Shown: positions 1 to 18,838, counted from the stretch's first letter. The stretch is DNA of 64,000 bases from Arion vulgaris (GCA_020796225.1 CM036762.1:55949740-56013739), one strand, 5' to 3'. Notes: a model not told the origin generated them from the letters alone. Numbers and translations: made by a program.

Positions 1-275
1 TATGTGCTTCTAGAAATCATTTCGTAATCCAATTTGTGACGTCCAGGCAAAATTTTATGACAATATACCCAATAGAAATGAAGATATGATGAAAAGTTGA
101 CATCAAGCTCCTGTTGGGCTTTGATAGCCATTATATTATGATGATCGTCTGCCTGATTCACATCGTTATATTCTGGATCGGAATCATTACTAATACTACT
201 TATAATACTACTATAATCTGAAATGTCCATGCATTTTTCTATAAAAATCAGTGCCTGCTCGCCTGATACATGCAT
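1..275 (-). CDS. partial ORF, probable N-terminus of a piggyBac-like transposase
   Basis: An open frame starts at the ATG at 275-273 and runs without a stop off the left edge, about 91 codons. The first half is acidic and serine-rich (MDISDYSS, then ISNDSDPEYND), as is common in N-termini of piggyBac transposases. The catalytic core would lie outside the window, so the assignment rests mainly on the element end at 582-593, which matches the terminus of the piggyBac MITE at 54750-55060. It could instead be a chance open frame. Confidence 0.45.
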   Translation of the reverse strand, partial: MHVSGEQALIFIEKCMDISDYSSIISSISNDSDPEYNDVNQADDHHNIMAIKAQQELDVNFSSYLHFYWVYCHKILPGRHKLDYEMISRST

Positions 276-593
276 GGGACGCTTATTACCTGAAAGGCCT
301 GGTCCCACATTGAACTGTTTACAAATACTGCGTTTGTAGCAACAACAAATAAACTTGAAACAAATCGAAACTGGTGAATGAATGATGAAATCGAAAGAGA
401 AAGTGACACTATTAAAGTGAAGGAACCGGAAGAATACTATTAAAAACTAAAATTAGTAGAATTAAAACTAGAAAGACTTGTATAAACGAAACAACTCGAC
501 GAGCAACGAAACATCTTGATGGCGCAGTGTGCGGCTTAAAGCGTGGAATAGAAGTCGCTGTGGCGCAGTGTGCGGCTTAAAGCGTGGAAAGAG
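1..593 (-). mobile_element. piggyBac-like element, one end, truncated by window edge
   Basis: The right end reads GCGTGGAAAGAG at 582-593, identical to the 12-bp terminal inverted repeat of the MITE at 54750-55060. Two direct copies of a subterminal block (GGCGCAGTGTGCGGCTTAAA) lie at 521-540 and 562-581, and the MITE carries the same pair. The flank is TTAG rather than the TTAA expected for piggyBac, so the duplication has mutated or the end is rearranged. Confidence 0.7.
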
Positions 594-1084
594 TTAGGCA
601 TATTTTTTAAATTTCAGAATTGAGTCCATAATGATGGTGAAGTCATCCTCAGCCAACATATCATGTTAGAGACAGTTTTAGTGTATGTCACATCACTTAA
701 TAAGAAATTACGTGTCAACACTACTTATGCTTTTCAAGCTAGCTATCAGCTTTTCATTGCAATGAACAACATACCAAGGACAATAGATCTACTGAAGATC
801 CTAGAAGTGCTGTAGCTGCTATCCCCAATTTGTTACAAACTGCTTTGGACCTTGCAAAGACATAAACTGACACTATTATGACCCAGATATGTTCTGAGAA
901 AGTTATTGCAGAGCTACCTCAATCTTTTTTTGTATTTTTGCAAGAAGTAACAGTCCTAAAAGCTCTGCTCTGCTTGGCAATGATCCTACCCTACACTCTA
1001 GATGAGAATCAATGCAAACAAGGAACATCCTCTCCATGAAGAACTCATTAAGGAGAAGGGTGTAGACTCAAGAGAGGCAGATCA
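594..1084. other. no recognised feature
   Basis: AT-rich sequence with no long open frame and no match to the repeat families seen elsewhere in the window. It may be the decayed upstream part of the following LINE. Confidence 0.4.
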
Positions 1085-1955
1085 TGGCTGAGTCGAGCGA
1101 AGATACGCTTTGAAAATGTGATCCTTCGGAATGAAACAGGAGAGGAATGGATTGCTGTGCCGCCTCAATTTCCGACTGCATTCACCGTTATTACATCTAT
1201 TAAGAAAAACTGCGAACAAAATAATCTATCACTGCTAAACGTGGAGGTGGAGGCTCTCTTAAATGACATCATCAATGATACAGATGTGGTTATTTACACC
1301 GATGGTTCAGTCATTCGCCAACAACGCTGTGCGTGGGCTTTTCAGCACGCTCAGGAGGAAAAATAATAAGAGAGGCCAGTGGGGCCTACGCAGCAACCAC
1401 AAGTAGCTTGACAATGGAGGTTCGGGCGGTTACGGAGGCGGTGAATTGGTTGGCATCTCACAATTACTCGTGTTTTCATACTCAGTGACTCCATGAGCAT
1501 GATTCGTAAAGTCGAATCAGGTATGGTGAGACGCAACTGGGTGGAGGTACTGGTACAGACAATGATCAGAGAAATCACCTTTATTTTTGTCCCTGGGCAC
1601 GCAGGAGTTAGGGGTAATGAGCGAGCTGATAGATTGGCTGGCTTAGCTACAACATCAGAGAGAGCTGCAATGGATCGAAGTGACATTCTTCACGCATTGA
1701 GAGAGTCTTTCAGAACAGAGGAGTTTCAGGCTGTGAATCCCACTCGCTGACCGGATTGAAAGAGATGGGTGTCAATATTGGTGCAGCCGAAAAGAACGAC
1801 ATACTAAATATGCAAAGAGATTGATTAATCAACATCGAACTGGCGTGTTGGGTCGCTGGACGCTGCTGGATTTGCTGAGGCGGAGATCGGAGCACCTATG
1901 GACATGTCCGAGTGCTATGATGATAGTCCTCATATAACTGATAACTGATCCACAT
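1085..1955 (+). mobile_element. non-LTR retrotransposon fragment, RNase H domain
   Basis: Broken frames encode a ribonuclease H domain: VVIYTDGSV (first catalytic Asp, about 1285-1315), a degraded middle with SDSMSM, then FVPGHAGVRGNERADRLAG at about 1590-1640 with the last catalytic Asp. At least two frameshifts separate the pieces, so it is inactive. RNase H C-terminal to the reverse transcriptase is typical of I/R1/LOA-group LINEs. The segment 1790-1950 recurs at 20283-20447. Confidence 0.8.
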
Positions 1956-2079
1956 TTTCCTTTCTCTCTGCATAGCAGACACATCGGTATATACAGTCAG
2001 AGGCATAACTATTCCCAGTGTGGTCTGTAGTGTGGAGGTTAGATGCTTACATCATGCTCCAATGGTACTCGGTTTGTTC

Positions 2080-2578
2080 ATTCGTGGAGTGATTGGGAAA
2101 TTTTTCCAGAGATCACTGATCTCATTGTAGGTGATCAAGTTTCTATTCCTATCGGAGACACAAAACACAAAACATATCAGTAAAACATGTGTCCAGTATT
2201 CAAGTTCAGCATGTAAAAGAATCTATGACAGTTTAAATTCGAGAAGAGTAGGCTGCAAAGATCAGTATGCATACTCTTCGATATCTGTTGGGGAGACTGA
2301 GCACCTATGGGTTTGCCCGGAGTGCAATGATGTCAGTTTAGTAACCAATAACCAAAGGCTGCAAATTCACTGCCTGGGGAAAATTCATAAAAAAAGATTG
2401 AGGTAAAATTTCTACAAATATGTTCACCATCTTCAAACTTACATAGGGACACTAGCTGGTGCTACCTAGTTTCTGTACTGCCGCAGAGATCTTCTGTGTA
2501 AGAAAAAGATAGGGGCACACACGGTTACTCACCAAAGGTAGTGACTTTGCAGCCTACTAATCAATCAATCAATTATTC
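2080..2578 (+). mobile_element. SINE family D copy, split by a LINE fragment
   Basis: Matches the D family middle (block with CTGATCTCATTGTAGGTGA) and its 3' part, which ends in a TCAA-repeat tail at about 2562-2578. The copy is interrupted at 2260-2356 by a short LINE 3' end flanked by a 9-bp duplication, GGCTGCAAA. The 5' tRNA-like head is missing. Confidence 0.75.
2260..2356 (+). mobile_element. 97-bp 5'-truncated LINE 3' end inserted in SINE D
   Basis: Encodes the LINE C-terminal zinc-knuckle-like stretch EHLWVCPECNDVS seen in the RNase H LINEs. It is bounded by the direct repeat GGCTGCAAA at 2251-2259 and 2357-2365. This fixes the 3' terminus of the LINE family near ...TAACCAATAACCAAA. 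Confidence 0.75.
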
Positions 2579-2654
2579 TCAATTCGACCAGATAGTAGTT
2601 GTTGAGTTGTGAAATCTGCTTTACCACTGCATCATTGTCTATACTCCTGTCCAA

Positions 2655-3010
2655 GGATAATAACTGTCTGGTAATGTTTCCGAAAATTATTAAAAGTCAA
2701 ATGGAGTGATTTCGTTTCTAACAACACAGTGAGAGATAGAACACACCAACAACCCGTATCAAATATTATAAGAAAACAAAGGTGGAAATAATTAGGTCAT
2801 GTTCTTAGATCAGACGAAAAGAAACTAAATCAACAAGTCCTTATGTGGTCACCAGTTGGGAAAAGAAAACGTGGAAGACCAAAGACCACTCTTGAAGAAC
2901 CATCCAACAAGAAAGTAAACTATTGGGATGTAAAACCATACAAGATCTCCAACTGCTAGCAATGAACCGCATCACATGGAGATCTAAAACCTCTGCCCTA
3001 TGTTACGCCT
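2655..3010 (+). mobile_element. LINE 3' tail fragment
   Basis: Disrupted frames read NNTVRDRTHQQPVSNII, then RKQRWK*LGHVLRSDEKK and KRKRGRPKTTLEE. This GHxxR...RGRPxxT signature is the C-terminus downstream of the reverse transcriptase in many RTE-like or related LINEs. Only the tail is present, and it carries stops. Confidence 0.75.
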
Positions 3011-3510
3011 TTGTACGAAAGGAACAAACTAACTAATGTTTCATTAAAGCTGAGAATCTTTCAATCAAATGTGAATGTGCTGTTCTATGGCTCGGAAACA
3101 TGGAAGACAACAAAAAAAACCACTAGAAAACTACAGACTTTCATAAATGGATGTTTACGTAGAATAGAGGTACTAAGATGGTATGATAAGATTACGAATG
3201 AGGGGCTCAGAGAAAGAACAAAGCAGATACCAGTGGAGAAAGAGCTAAGGAAGAGATGCTGGTGATGGATAGGGCATACATTAAGAAGACTGACCAGAAG
3301 CATTGCAGGAGAGGCACTATTTTGGAGCCCTGAGCGAAGAGGAGTAGGGAAGGCCTAGACATACCTGGAGAAGAGAGCTGGAGGCTCATATTAAAAGGAT
3401 AGGTAAAACCTGGAAAGAATTGGAAGGGATGGCAAGAGAGAGGAAGAGCTGGGCGAAGTTTGTTGAAGACCTGTGCTCCATTGGGAGTTGAAATGTGAAG
3501 AAGAAGAACG
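3011..3510 (+). mobile_element. LINE 3' tail fragment with GAA-rich end
   Basis: Starts in a frame reading FYGSETWKTTKKTTRK, then WIGHTLRR and a degraded LEKRAGG region, in more than one frame. The element ends at about 3490-3510 in GAAGAAGAAG. The same tail ends SINE families A, B and C. Confidence 0.8.
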
Positions 3511-3757
3511 TTTCATTGATCATGACCAATTCCTTCCTCTATGATATATTTGCAACTATGGTCATTAGTTTAATTGTCCTCTCTGCTGGTGCCAACAATT
3601 TGTGCGCACACATCCTCTTTACTGGCAACTGTGGATAATATGACATGAAAAAGCTGACCTAGTTATGAAATGGACATGAAAATGTTTTAATTCTGGTCTC
3701 ATTTTATTGTTTGTAAATAGGAATAAGTTTTGATGTGTTTTTTTCTTTACTTTATAG

Positions 3758-10916
<7,159 letters not shown>

Positions 10917-11062
10917 TTGCTGACACTTATACACAAAATGTAATTAGAGTTTGAAGTATTACTCTACTGGTTTTTATTAATAATTTGCTTTTCAAGTTTT
11001 CTGAATGTGCTATCTAGGTTTGAGAACTTTTGTGTGGCTCCTTGGACTTTCTGATTTTTGCT

Positions 11063-11290
11063 TCAAACGCTCCATATCGACCATGTGTTAACTACTCTGT
11101 GTGATTTGTATGTGATCTGAGCCTAAGAGCAATTTTATGACCACTTGTTAACCACTCTGTGTGATTTGTATGTGATCTGAGTCTACAAGCGATTGGTGCC
11201 AGTTATGTGCCTACAAGTAGGCCAGCACATCCGATGCTTTTTATTTACTAGGGTAGCTTTCCTAGACCCTACATCAGCGCCTTTTACGCA
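11063..11290 (-). mobile_element. SINE family B copy with internal duplication
   Basis: Reverse B element. The 3' block (GTGTGATTTGTATGTGATCT) is present twice, at about 11098-11120 and 11158-11180, so the copy is internally duplicated or two insertions are fused. Confidence 0.75.
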
Positions 11291-11640
11291 AGCAGCTGAG
11301 TCTGTTTCATACCAAGAATACTTTCTAGCCATCACAAGTATTCATAGAATACCAACCAGTGGATAGTAAACTATGTATTCCTTGTCATTTGGTGGCAAGG
11401 GGCTCTTAAAATGTGCAGGGTGTATTTGCTTTTTGGCTCTTCCAGAATATCATGACATTTTGTTTTTCACCTCTTCCTCCCACCTGCCATCTATCCATCA
11501 CTGAGTTACACTGTTGTTCCACTCTTCTCTCCACCATCCATTACTGGGTTTCCCTGTGCATATTCTGTCAATTAGAGCAGTGGCTAGGAATTGAGCTCAG
11601 ATAATTCTCCCCCAGTTTATTGTGCAATCCTTTTTTTTTT
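11291..11640. other. no recognised feature
   Basis: Intergenic sequence with no repeat-family match and no supported coding. It ends in a T-run. Confidence 0.4.
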
Positions 11641-11877
11641 TTGCGTTCGTTCTTTACGACCAATTTTAATCACTCTTTGTGATATGTTTGATCTTTGCCA
11701 AGAACGTGTATACGTTGCACATTGGTTTGGTAGGCCCCTAAACGCATAAACTTCTACATGTTTAGGACACATGCATCCGATTTCAGCCAAACCTTCTTAG
11801 TCGCCTCTTACACGTGGCAGGTAACAGTGGTTCTATTCTTTACACCCCAAATTTGGGCCCGGTAACCACTCGGGCGG
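11641..11877 (-). mobile_element. SINE family A copy
   Basis: Reverse A element from GCGTTCGTTCTTTACGACC to GGTAACCACTCGGGCGG. It contains the complement of the shared head block (AGTCGCCTCTTAC). Confidence 0.9.
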
Positions 11878-12766
11878 TGCAATACTGATTCTCAGGATGT
11901 TATGTCACAAAGGGAAAGATTAGTTGGTCGCTCATTAAGATACTTTCTGCAAGTAGTCTCTTGTTTTTAAATCTATTCTTCATCATCATGTGCCTGACCA
12001 TCTAACATTGGCACTTTCATAATTAGAATAAGACACATTAATTGTAATATCACTTTATGAGCTGCAAATGTGTCCATGGTTTTTGTTATTCAAGATAACT
12101 TACAAGCTGCTTCCTTAGGCCCGGCACCACATGGGCGTTAGTATAATAAATTTTCATATTTCTTTCACTGATTATTCAGTGTTATGTTTTTTTATTCTCA
12201 TGCTAAACATGGGTGCCATAGTCATAAATTAACATGCAAATGTAAATCTTTAGTTTTGTTTGTTATCTGAATAAATAACAAGACAGGCAAAAGTAAACAT
12301 ACTACTAAACAAGCTGAGTGCCTTTGTTCTTTTTCAGTTATTATGTAAAGTTACAAATTAACATAATTAGACCCAAACATATTTAGCTTTCTTTGTTGAA
12401 ATAATTAGTTTTTGTTTGGACTGTTTGTTGAAATAGCTGTCAAAGTGCCTTCTTGTATTGTGTTTCTAAATAGTTCTGTTGTCACACTCGGACATCAATG
12501 TGGGAAAGAGGCCACCAAGATCAAATAAAAACAAATTATACAGGATCAGTTTTTTAGGTGGAATTAGGTCATTGTCAAACTGTTGTGCAGAGAACAGATG
12601 CTCTGTATTGCATGTAAATAGACAGACAATGCTCTTTGTACCTCTACGACAGCTCGGCACCTGTTGCAGACTTGCCGAGTACAGCAATACTCAAAATGTA
12701 AAGCTGAATGCTTCCCTTGTCAAGAGACATAAATGTGACAGTAAAGATATATGTAGCTAATCCACT
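11878..12766. other. mostly unrecognised; one unidentified 93-codon ORF
   Basis: AT-rich. An open frame on + at 12479-12760 (MSHSDINVGKRPPRSNKNK...) has no family I recognise, no splice context and no neighbours. It may be chance. Confidence 0.3.
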
Positions 12767-13660
12767 ATTGATTGATAGCACCATCATCATTCCACTTCAG
12801 TGAGTAACCAAGTGTGCTCCAATCTATTTCTTACACAGGAAGATTTCACAGGCAGTGCATATCCCCCACCCCCAAAAGCACTGGGGGTGTTAGTTCTCCA
12901 GTGTAATTATGATGGTACACATTTTGTAGAAAATTCTAATTTTTAAAATGAATTTGCCGAGTGGTTACCAGGGCCAAAATTTGTGGTGTAAAGAATAAAA
13001 CCACTGTTACACGCCATGCATGTCGTAGGAGGCGACTAAGGAGGTTTGGCTGAAATCGGATGCATGTGTCCGCTAGGAATGCTAACCCGAAACAAATGCT
13101 TGCAGAAAACGGATGCACCAGGCCGTAAGGCACATAACATGGTGCAACGACCCTCACAATGAGGAATGGGATAATGGATTCTACGGTCGCCAATCTGCCT
13201 TGGAGATTTAGTCATGCAGTAAGAATGCCAGACCTACCATCACGAGGGTGGTCAAAACTTACTGCGGGAAGAGGTCGGCACAAATGGGGAGGTAGAAATT
13301 AGATCCTACAGAACTGCTCCCAGTATGCAGACTTGAGAAGAAAGAGGTGGCTCACTTACACTAGCATCAAGACAAACTGTATGGCATGGCGGATAATCTG
13401 AGGCAGACGGCTGCCTTTATTAGAGAACCTGAAATCCCAATCTAGTGAAGGAAGCAGAAGAAGAAGAAAATGAATTTTTGCATGGACACTGGCTTTGCGG
13501 CCTATTATTGATTTTCAACTGTTATTTTACATGCTTAACTTGAACAAAGGATCTACATTTCATAGTCCATCTCCAACAGGATTAGGAACTCACCTACATA
13601 AAGATCAGGGATCTGCAAAATTATAATCAATCCTTGTGGGAAACGGAGTACTTTTGGAGC
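12767..13660 (-). mobile_element. SINE family D copy split by SINE C
   Basis: The D 3' part lies at 12767-12955 and the remainder at 13467-13660, both reverse. The D sequence ATGAATTTTGCC...GGCTTT resumes at 13470 after the inserted element. Confidence 0.8.
12956..13466 (+). mobile_element. SINE family C (A-type head on a different body)
   Basis: The first ~110 bp are the A head (GAGTGGTTACCAGGGCC to GAAATCGGATGCATGTGTCC). The sequence then switches to a body beginning GCTAGGAATGCTAACCCG, also present at 50700-51115, and ends in AGAAGAAGAAG. The flanking duplication AAAATGAATTT is at 12945-12955 and 13467-13477. Confidence 0.85.
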
Positions 13661-14007
13661 GAGAATCCCAGAGCTAATTTTCTCTGCGCTAGCCAGAAAC
13701 ATTCCAACACACAAGTGTGAATCATGCAAACCAAATGCACATAAATAAAACTATATACACCAGAACATTGGTTGTTTTATTTCTACCATGAACCATTTTG
13801 TTCATAGCTTTGACAAACTGTTGTAAGTTAGCATTGCAGAGATAAGCTATGTTTATTCTCTTATAAACAAGTTAACTAAACTACCATTTTATGACTACAT
13901 ATCAGTATCCGTGGATCTGTCAAATGCTAGCAGAATTATTTCACTAGTTTAGCACACACACAAACATAGACATGACATTAACAGCAGCCACCAAATCTTG
14001 AACAGAA
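13661..14007. other. no recognised feature
   Basis: AT-rich intergenic sequence. No coding or repeat match seen. Confidence 0.35.
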
Positions 14008-14275
14008 TTGGTGGCACCACTACTTGTCAATCATTATAAGCTTAGAACAATAACAAAAAACTGTGTTTACTGCCTGTGTTACCGCTTTATAGGACGGTGT
14101 AGGACAAGGGGATATGAGGCTGAGGAATTTAATGGTTACATGGCTAGTGCAGTCACCACAAAACTGTTGAGATTTGGATGTTTTTCTTTATGCCCTCGAC
14201 AGAAAACTCCTTGGCTTTACCAGGATTGAACCCGAAACCAGAGCACTAATCCATTCGACTAGACGCTTATAACAA
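14008..14275 (-). mobile_element. tRNA-derived SINE family G
   Basis: On the reverse strand a tRNA-like head reads GCGTCTAGTCGAATGGATTAG (A-box region) and then GGGTTCAATCCTGG (B box), followed by an AAGGAGTTTTCTGTCGAGGGC body. Related copies lie at 20655-20880 and 33110-33268. Confidence 0.75.
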
Positions 14276-14640
14276 TCCATGTAAATACGAGGAATAATAC
14301 AATAACATATATCAGGTTTAAATTATACATCACGTAAGATGCCAGCATGTTATATAATGCTTCGATATGTTTCATAAGTTGGTTAATTTAACATTCATAT
14401 TATATCTAGCTATTCTATACCTGGGATTCTTATACTTCTTCTGTGTCATGAACTCTTACTGGCCAGTCTGGTGAAGTCCACAGACCCCTTTCACAAAATA
14501 ATGTTCTTAAATGTATAAAATAATATCTGTAACAACTGTAATGTGATTGAAATTAGTGATCAAGTTACAGGTACGGCTAATAATAATGTGGTTTGTTGTC
14601 AACATTCATAAATGAAGGAAACGTTAAATTTTAGTTAGTA
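14276..14640. other. no recognised feature
   Basis: AT-rich, no supported feature. Confidence 0.35.
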
Positions 14641-15082
14641 GTTGATTGATTCGATCATCATTGCACATCGGTGAGTAACCATGTATGCTCAGATCTCTTT
14701 CTTACACAGGAAGATTTCAGATTTAGTGCAGGAACTCCGTAGCACCGACGAGGATCCCCGATGTCATTTAGAAGATGGTAAAAATATTGTGTAGGAATTA
14801 AAAAAAAAATAATCTTACTAATGAATTTTGCCTGGACAGCAGCAGCTTTTTAGCCTGCTCTTCTCGATTTTGTACTATCAAGTGTTCTTGTACATGCTCA
14901 ACATGAACACAGGAACTATGTTTTATCATCTGTCTCCGATAGGACTAGCAACTCAATCTTACCTACAATGAGATCAGGGATCTCTGGACAAATTTCCCGA
15001 TGGCTCTGATAGAGAGCAAACTGAGCACCTTGGGAACGAGAGGCGAACAACTAACCTCTACGGCACAGAGACCCCATATTGT
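14641..15082 (-). mobile_element. SINE family D, near full length
   Basis: The most complete D copy, about 440 bp. The left end is the TGATTGATTCGATCATC tail. The middle contains the complement of CTGAGATCAGGGATCTC. The right end is the complement of the tRNA-like head GGTCTCTGTGCCGTAGAGG. Confidence 0.85.
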
Positions 15083-15095
15083 AGTGGTTAGTAAC

Positions 15096-15342
15096 CGCTC
15101 GAGTGGTTACCTCAGCCCAAATTTTGGGTGTAAAGAACAGAACCACTGTTACCTGCCACGCATGTCATACGAGGTGACTTAAGGAGGTTTGGCTGAAATC
15201 GGATGCATGTGTCTAAATGTGTACAAGTCTATGTGTTTAGGGGCCTACCAAAGCAATGTGCAACGTATACACGTTCTTGACAAAGATCAAACATATCACA
15301 AAGAGTGATTAAAATTGGTCGTAAAGAACGACAAAGAAGAAG
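15096..15342 (+). mobile_element. SINE family A copy
   Basis: A element from CGCTCGAGTGGTTACC to GTAAAGAACGACAAAGAAGAAG. It lies directly next to the preceding D element. Confidence 0.9.
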
Positions 15343-16555
15343 TGGTTGGTGATAATAAAGCTGTTCCTCCCTTTTCCAAGTTCACAGACACCCAGATGGT
15401 CCATTAATCCCAGGCTAGGAACCTCTGCTCTATTCAAATATAAACCATATATAATAGAAGCTTCTATCAAGCATATAATAATAATAATAATAATAATACT
15501 CAACTCAACATAATAACAGAAACTTAGAAAACAAAATCACATTTGTTTGTTGTGTCTGCCCTGCTGCCAGCAATTTTAAACCTGTGTCACTTTAACGTGT
15601 ATAAATATTTTTCCACTACAAAATCATATCTCTCATAATGATTAGATTATTTTAAAGTAGATCTTTGCTTGTGTTCTAGAACAGTGGTTCTCAACCCGGA
15701 ACGCATGAGGCAGTATCAGGGGAGGCGTGAAACATGAACATTTGTGTGGAATTTGTGTTTTAATGTTTTTATACTAACTTATTTTTTCCAGTAGAAATAC
15801 GTTATTTCATTGAAACTATGTTTGAAATTTTGTTTTAAATTAGCCAAAAACAGAAGTGATTTGGACATTTTTCTCAAATTTCTTGCCAAAAATAAATTAA
15901 AAAAAAACAATGTTTATATTTTTCACTGCCAATGTTATTGTGTTAGGGGATAGTGCTGTTATGCGCATAGCAGAAACTTTAAAAAAATCTGCTTTTTGGA
16001 AATTAGTTAATTTGGCTGGTGGAAAAGAGTAGAAGGTGTGGAGACTTGCCTCATCTTCAAGGGGAAAGGGGACTGCCAGCTAAAAAAAAAGTTGAGTCAC
16101 TGTTCTAAATAATGCTGATGACATTCAGAAAATTATATGCTGACTTTTGACTAAAAATTATGATTTTGACAGTCCCACTGTAACTTGTGCACTTCTAGAA
16201 AATACAAGTGGAAATTAAGCTGACTTTTTTCATCATACAATGTTATTATTTCAAAGAGATTTTAACATAAAAGAAATTGGTAACAGATCAATGGAGCAGC
16301 ATGTTATAAAATCTGATCTAGCTGACACAAATAGAAGTATAACAATATGTGAAGCTACAAATAAAAAATTGAGGATGACAGCAGTATTCTATCATAGTAT
16401 AATCATTGTAACATCAAATAGACCAGTAACCAACGGTGAGCAAAGAAGCATTGATATAAAATATGTCTAGGCATATCTCGTTACTATTGACAGAAATTAT
16501 ATGAACTTCATCTTTGGTTTCAGACTATTCTGAAACATGAAATGCTTCTAATAAA
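15343..16555. other. no recognised gene; a TAA microsatellite
   Basis: Contains a TAA-repeat tract at about 15475-15498. A 76-codon frame at 16240-16470 is unsupported. Nothing else is recognised. Confidence 0.35.
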
Positions 16556-16920
16556 TGTAAGGAGAAGGAACCCTTTTCAACCTTGAGGAATAAAATGAAT
16601 AGGTCTGGCATGTGGTGGTAACATTACGTCAGCCACCTTTACATCCCAGTGCTTTCTGGTACCCAATTAAGGATGGGTCGACCTGAGAGTTGGTCCGAAA
16701 AAATTCCACTGTTTATAATGTTGGAAGGGAAAGAATCCTTTTTCATACTATAAGGTATATTGAGGGATACAGTGTTAGACCCATATTGTTCACAGACCAT
16801 CGATGGACACACGATGTGGTCAACATCACGAAGGCCAAACTAACTTCCGGTGCTATTCTGGTACTTATTAAGGATAAGTCAATTCCACTGCTTCTGGTAT
16901 TAAGAAAAACTGTTATAAAG
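16556..16920 (-). mobile_element. SINE family F, degraded
   Basis: Parts match the F copy at 42718-42980: GTGGTCAACATCACG, GGGTCGACCTGAGAG and TTCATACTATAAGGTATAT. It appears to be two partial or rearranged copies. Confidence 0.6.
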
Positions 16921-16929
16921 TAAGCTGCT

Positions 16930-17098
16930 GAAATTCGCCCGCCTGCCCAGCGCGTTCGTAGCGCATTGGACTGCGGGTGACTAGCCCTCTGTGAGTGCGG
17001 GTTCAATTCCGCGGGCTGGCAGAAAAGCCACAAGTCCCCAGATTCACTGTGTTCGTGGCACCGGCAAAGCTCAAGTGCTTCTGGATCTAAAAAAAAAA
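16930..17098 (+). mobile_element. tRNA-derived SINE with poly(A) tail
   Basis: A-box-like TAGCGCATTGG at about 16956 and B-box GGGTTCAATTCCGC at about 17000, followed by a short body ending GGATCT and an A-run at 17088-17099. A functional tRNA is unlikely because the acceptor arms do not pair. Confidence 0.7.
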
Positions 17099-17189
17099 AA
17101 GCTACTGAAAAATTGATAAATGAAGCAGTATTGTATAGGAAGTACATCTATAAATGAACAGGGAGGTTTAGGTTCTATCAGATCAAAGT

Positions 17190-17420
17190 AATAGCTCTGT
17201 GTATTTCAAGTCTTTCAGCAGAGCTGACAAAATCAGGTAGTTATATCGAACCATTGCTTCCATTTGAGACCATGTCTTTAGCCGTATTCTTAAACTGCCA
17301 TGGTTCACATCTGTATGTGAGAACTGGTTCTACATAACATTGTAATACTCACTTTTCATGATAAGTTTTTGTTACACGTTTTTTCATTTTCCAGAAAGCT
17401 GCCTTAAATTAGTTTCCAAC
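17190..17420 (-). mobile_element. LINE tail fragment
   Basis: Reverse-strand frames resemble the C-terminal region around the CESW-type motif (NQFSHTDVNHGSLR). Stops throughout. Confidence 0.5.
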
Positions 17421-17764
17421 ATGTCTTCGTATTAAATTTAACCCAAAGAAAGGTCTGTGGTTATGCATTGGTCATCCATGTTTAGTTCATATGTTGATGG
17501 CCTACATCATGTTCACAAAATATCGCGCGAATGATTACATGCCAAAGAGTGGAGACATGATCCGCGGCATGATATTGATTGATCTGTCGATTTACTGCCG
17601 GTTATGTGGTGTGATTCAGCAGTATATTCATATTTATCATTTGTCTGTTAAAGGAGACTGAACCTGTATAGTTCTGTCTTGAGTGAGGTAAAGTTAGTTT
17701 TGTTAACTAATAACCGGTTTCTAAATGTCTGATTTCTGTAAAACAGACTAGAAAGTTTAAATGT

Positions 17765-18085
17765 CTTGATTTCTATCAAACTAAGATGTCTCAGGTATCA
17801 ACAATATCAATGAGGAAATCAAAAGGAGTAGATGGAAGTGGTTGGGACGTACATTAAAAATGCAGACGACCAGACACCCACATGTGGCTTTGAAATGGAA
17901 TCTGGAGACAAGAGCGGTAGGGGTTGATCTAGAAAGACATAGAGACAAACTGGAGAAAGAGAAGAAGCAGGAAAGACCTGGAATGAACTAAGCTGGCTTG
18001 CTCAAGAACAGATCTGGTTGGAGGAAATTTGTTGATGCCTTATGCTTCAAGGGGGGTTTAGAGAAGAAGAAGGATATCCGATTTC
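17765..18085 (+). mobile_element. LINE tail fragment with GAA-rich end
   Basis: Degraded + strand copy of the LINE tail (GTGGTTGGGACGTACATTAA corresponds to W.GRTL). It ends in AGAGAAGAAGAAGG at about 18058-18074. Confidence 0.65.
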
Positions 18086-18838
18086 TGTAAAACAGACTAT
18101 GTTGTCTTGAACAGTTGATACAAATAAGACAATAGTAAACTCAAGTTATGCCCAACTTACTGAAATTATTTACTCAACAACAAAATACACATACAGATTA
18201 AATTAATCAAAAACTTACATTAAAAACAGCAATGAATTATTGGGGGAACAATAGTACTACAGAAACCAAAAATTATAAATAAAAATATTTTGTAAGTCAT
18301 GTAGATTTGAGTATTTTTAAAGATATGCTTGGGGAAAAATAACAAAGGAATTTACAATAATTGACACTCTATTGCTTCAAAAAGAAAATTATAAGAATTC
18401 AGCAAATAAATGACAGTTAATAAATTTGTAGGAATAAGCCTAGCTCTGTAACATAAACAATTGTACATATATAAAGGGAAAGAAATATTTTGTAATAGCA
18501 AAAACACAATGAATACATTAAGATATAACACTATAAGCACTTCAGAACAAGTGCTATCTTCCCCCCTCCCTCTTAAGTAGGGCTATGTTGCATACAACTA
18601 TAATTAACAACAAAAATCAATCTGAAATCTATGGCACTCACAATCAACAATTTATCAGTACTTACTGGTATTTGATATGAAATTTTACATATACAATATT
18701 AGAACTAAAGCTGTGGTTACAACTATTCTGGTGGTTTCGTAAACAGATTATATATATATATATAACTTTTAGCATGAATTGTTCCACATTTACACAAAGT
18801 TTTACAAAATTGTTGTATCTGTTCAATACTACGAAACA
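18086..18838. other. no recognised feature; TA microsatellite
   Basis: Very AT-rich, with a TATATATATA tract at about 18748-18765. No supported coding. Confidence 0.4.

Noticed and set aside
16930..17020. Functional tRNA gene
   Set aside because: A and B boxes are present but acceptor and anticodon arms do not pair, and a SINE body with poly(A) follows. The same holds for the heads at 14250, 23700, 40250, 42960 and 47260.
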